From an uncultured Oscillospiraceae bacterium (GTDB taxonomy: Bacteria > Bacillota > Clostridia > Oscillospirales > Oscillospiraceae), in the NCBI GenBank assembly GCA_905233785.1, contig CAJOCV010000125.1:1-5185 (forward strand): a stretch of DNA of 5,185 bases, written 5' to 3'. Made by a program: the position numbers and the translations under genes. Below the pieces are notes generated by a model. That model had not been told where the DNA came from and made no database searches. It worked only from the letters and a program-made list of their open reading frames with translations. Positions 4,993-5,185 of this stretch are shown here, piece after piece (within the stretch, counting starts at the first letter, position 1; each line of letters begins with the position of its first letter).

Positions 4993-5050
4993 AAAATACG
5001 CCCCCGCAAGAGGCGGCGACACGCTGCGTCTTGCGGGGGACGTATTTTTT
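4993..5050 (-). terminator. long hairpin terminator, probably of the leftward membrane protein gene
   Basis: The outer stem AAAATACG (4993-5000) pairs with CGTATTTT (5041-5048), then CCCCCGCAAGA (5001-5011) pairs with TCTTGCGGGGG (5029-5039), with A5040 bulged. The stem continues inward through six more pairs (5013-5018 with 5022-5027, one G-U) after one G-G mismatch, to the triloop ACA. About 25 pairs in all. A T-run of six exists on the plus strand (5045-5050) and of four on the minus strand. The only gene ending nearby is the leftward one at 5108, 57 bases away, so the minus orientation is chosen; it may work in both directions. Confidence 0.8.
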
Positions 5051-5107
5051 CGCTTCTCAGAAAACGCTGAATCACGCGAGAGATACGAGGCTTGGTTCAG
5101 CATTTCC

Positions 5108-5185
5108 CTATTTTTTTCGGAATGCCCGGATGACGTGAAACAGCAGCATCAGGAGGGCGACGGAATAGCCGATGAAGCCCAGCAG
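5108..5185 (-). CDS. C-terminal end of a membrane protein, 5' part outside the window
   Basis: Reading leftward from base 5185 the frame is open for 25 codons and stops at TAG (5108-5110). The tail LLGFIGYSVALLMLLFHVI is one hydrophobic membrane segment, followed by the basic end RAFRKK, which by the positive-inside rule places the C-terminus in the cytoplasm. Nothing further can be said about the family from 25 residues. A long hairpin terminator follows downstream, which supports this being a real gene end. Confidence 0.6.
   Translation of the reverse strand: MLGFIGYSVALLMLLFHVIRAFRKK

Noticed and set aside
4894..5070. 58-codon plus-strand frame
   Set aside because: It runs through the long hairpin and ends in arginine-rich sequence; there is no clear ribosome binding site.

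Overview
The window looks like chromosomal DNA of a moderately high-GC gut-type Firmicute of class Clostridia (an Oscillospiraceae/Ruminococcaceae-like genome). The grounds are the mix of families (a bacterial SPFH protein followed by an Arc-type regulator, a DUF1648 protein, a CPBP protease), strong GGAGG-type ribosome binding sites, sigma-A type promoters, and tRNA genes with encoded CCA. This assignment is an inference from style; no marker gene settles the taxon.

Bases 1-2551 hold a compact rightward gene cluster: a 5'-truncated SPFH/Band 7 membrane protein, a 66-residue ribbon-helix-helix protein 6 bases later, a four-helix DUF1648 membrane protein, and a CPBP intramembrane protease joined to it by an ATGA start/stop overlap. 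A textbook hairpin plus U-tract closes the unit. Three of the four products are membrane proteins and the fourth is a DNA-binding protein. A membrane-organisation or envelope-stress unit with its own regulator is a reasonable but unproven reading.

Bases 2562-2831 are a complete stable-RNA transcription unit: consensus -35, 17-base spacer, extended -10, tRNA-Asp(GTC), a perfect 10-bp spacer hairpin, tRNA-Thr(GGT), and a 15-bp GAAA-capped terminator.

Bases 2832-3424 are different. By hand count GC falls to about 43% over 2821-3240, against well over 60% in the left cluster. There is no full-length gene, but I see an unlisted 55-residue, six-cysteine, very acidic mini-gene with a good ribosome binding site (2979-3146). 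I also see a 54-codon leftward open stretch that reads like the C-terminal end of a lost protein (3255-3419), and two inverted repeats. Sitting just 3' of a tRNA, this looks like the scar of an integrated element or of several rearrangements.

Bases 3425-4807 hold a leftward, intact AAA ATPase with a C-terminal DUF234 (PD-(D/E)XK-like) domain, driven by its own extended -10 promoter at 4845-4873, which also fixes the start codon. Beyond it are about 230 bases without a credible gene, then a very long hairpin terminator (4993-5050). This terminator belongs to a leftward membrane protein of which only the last 25 residues are in the window (5108-5185).
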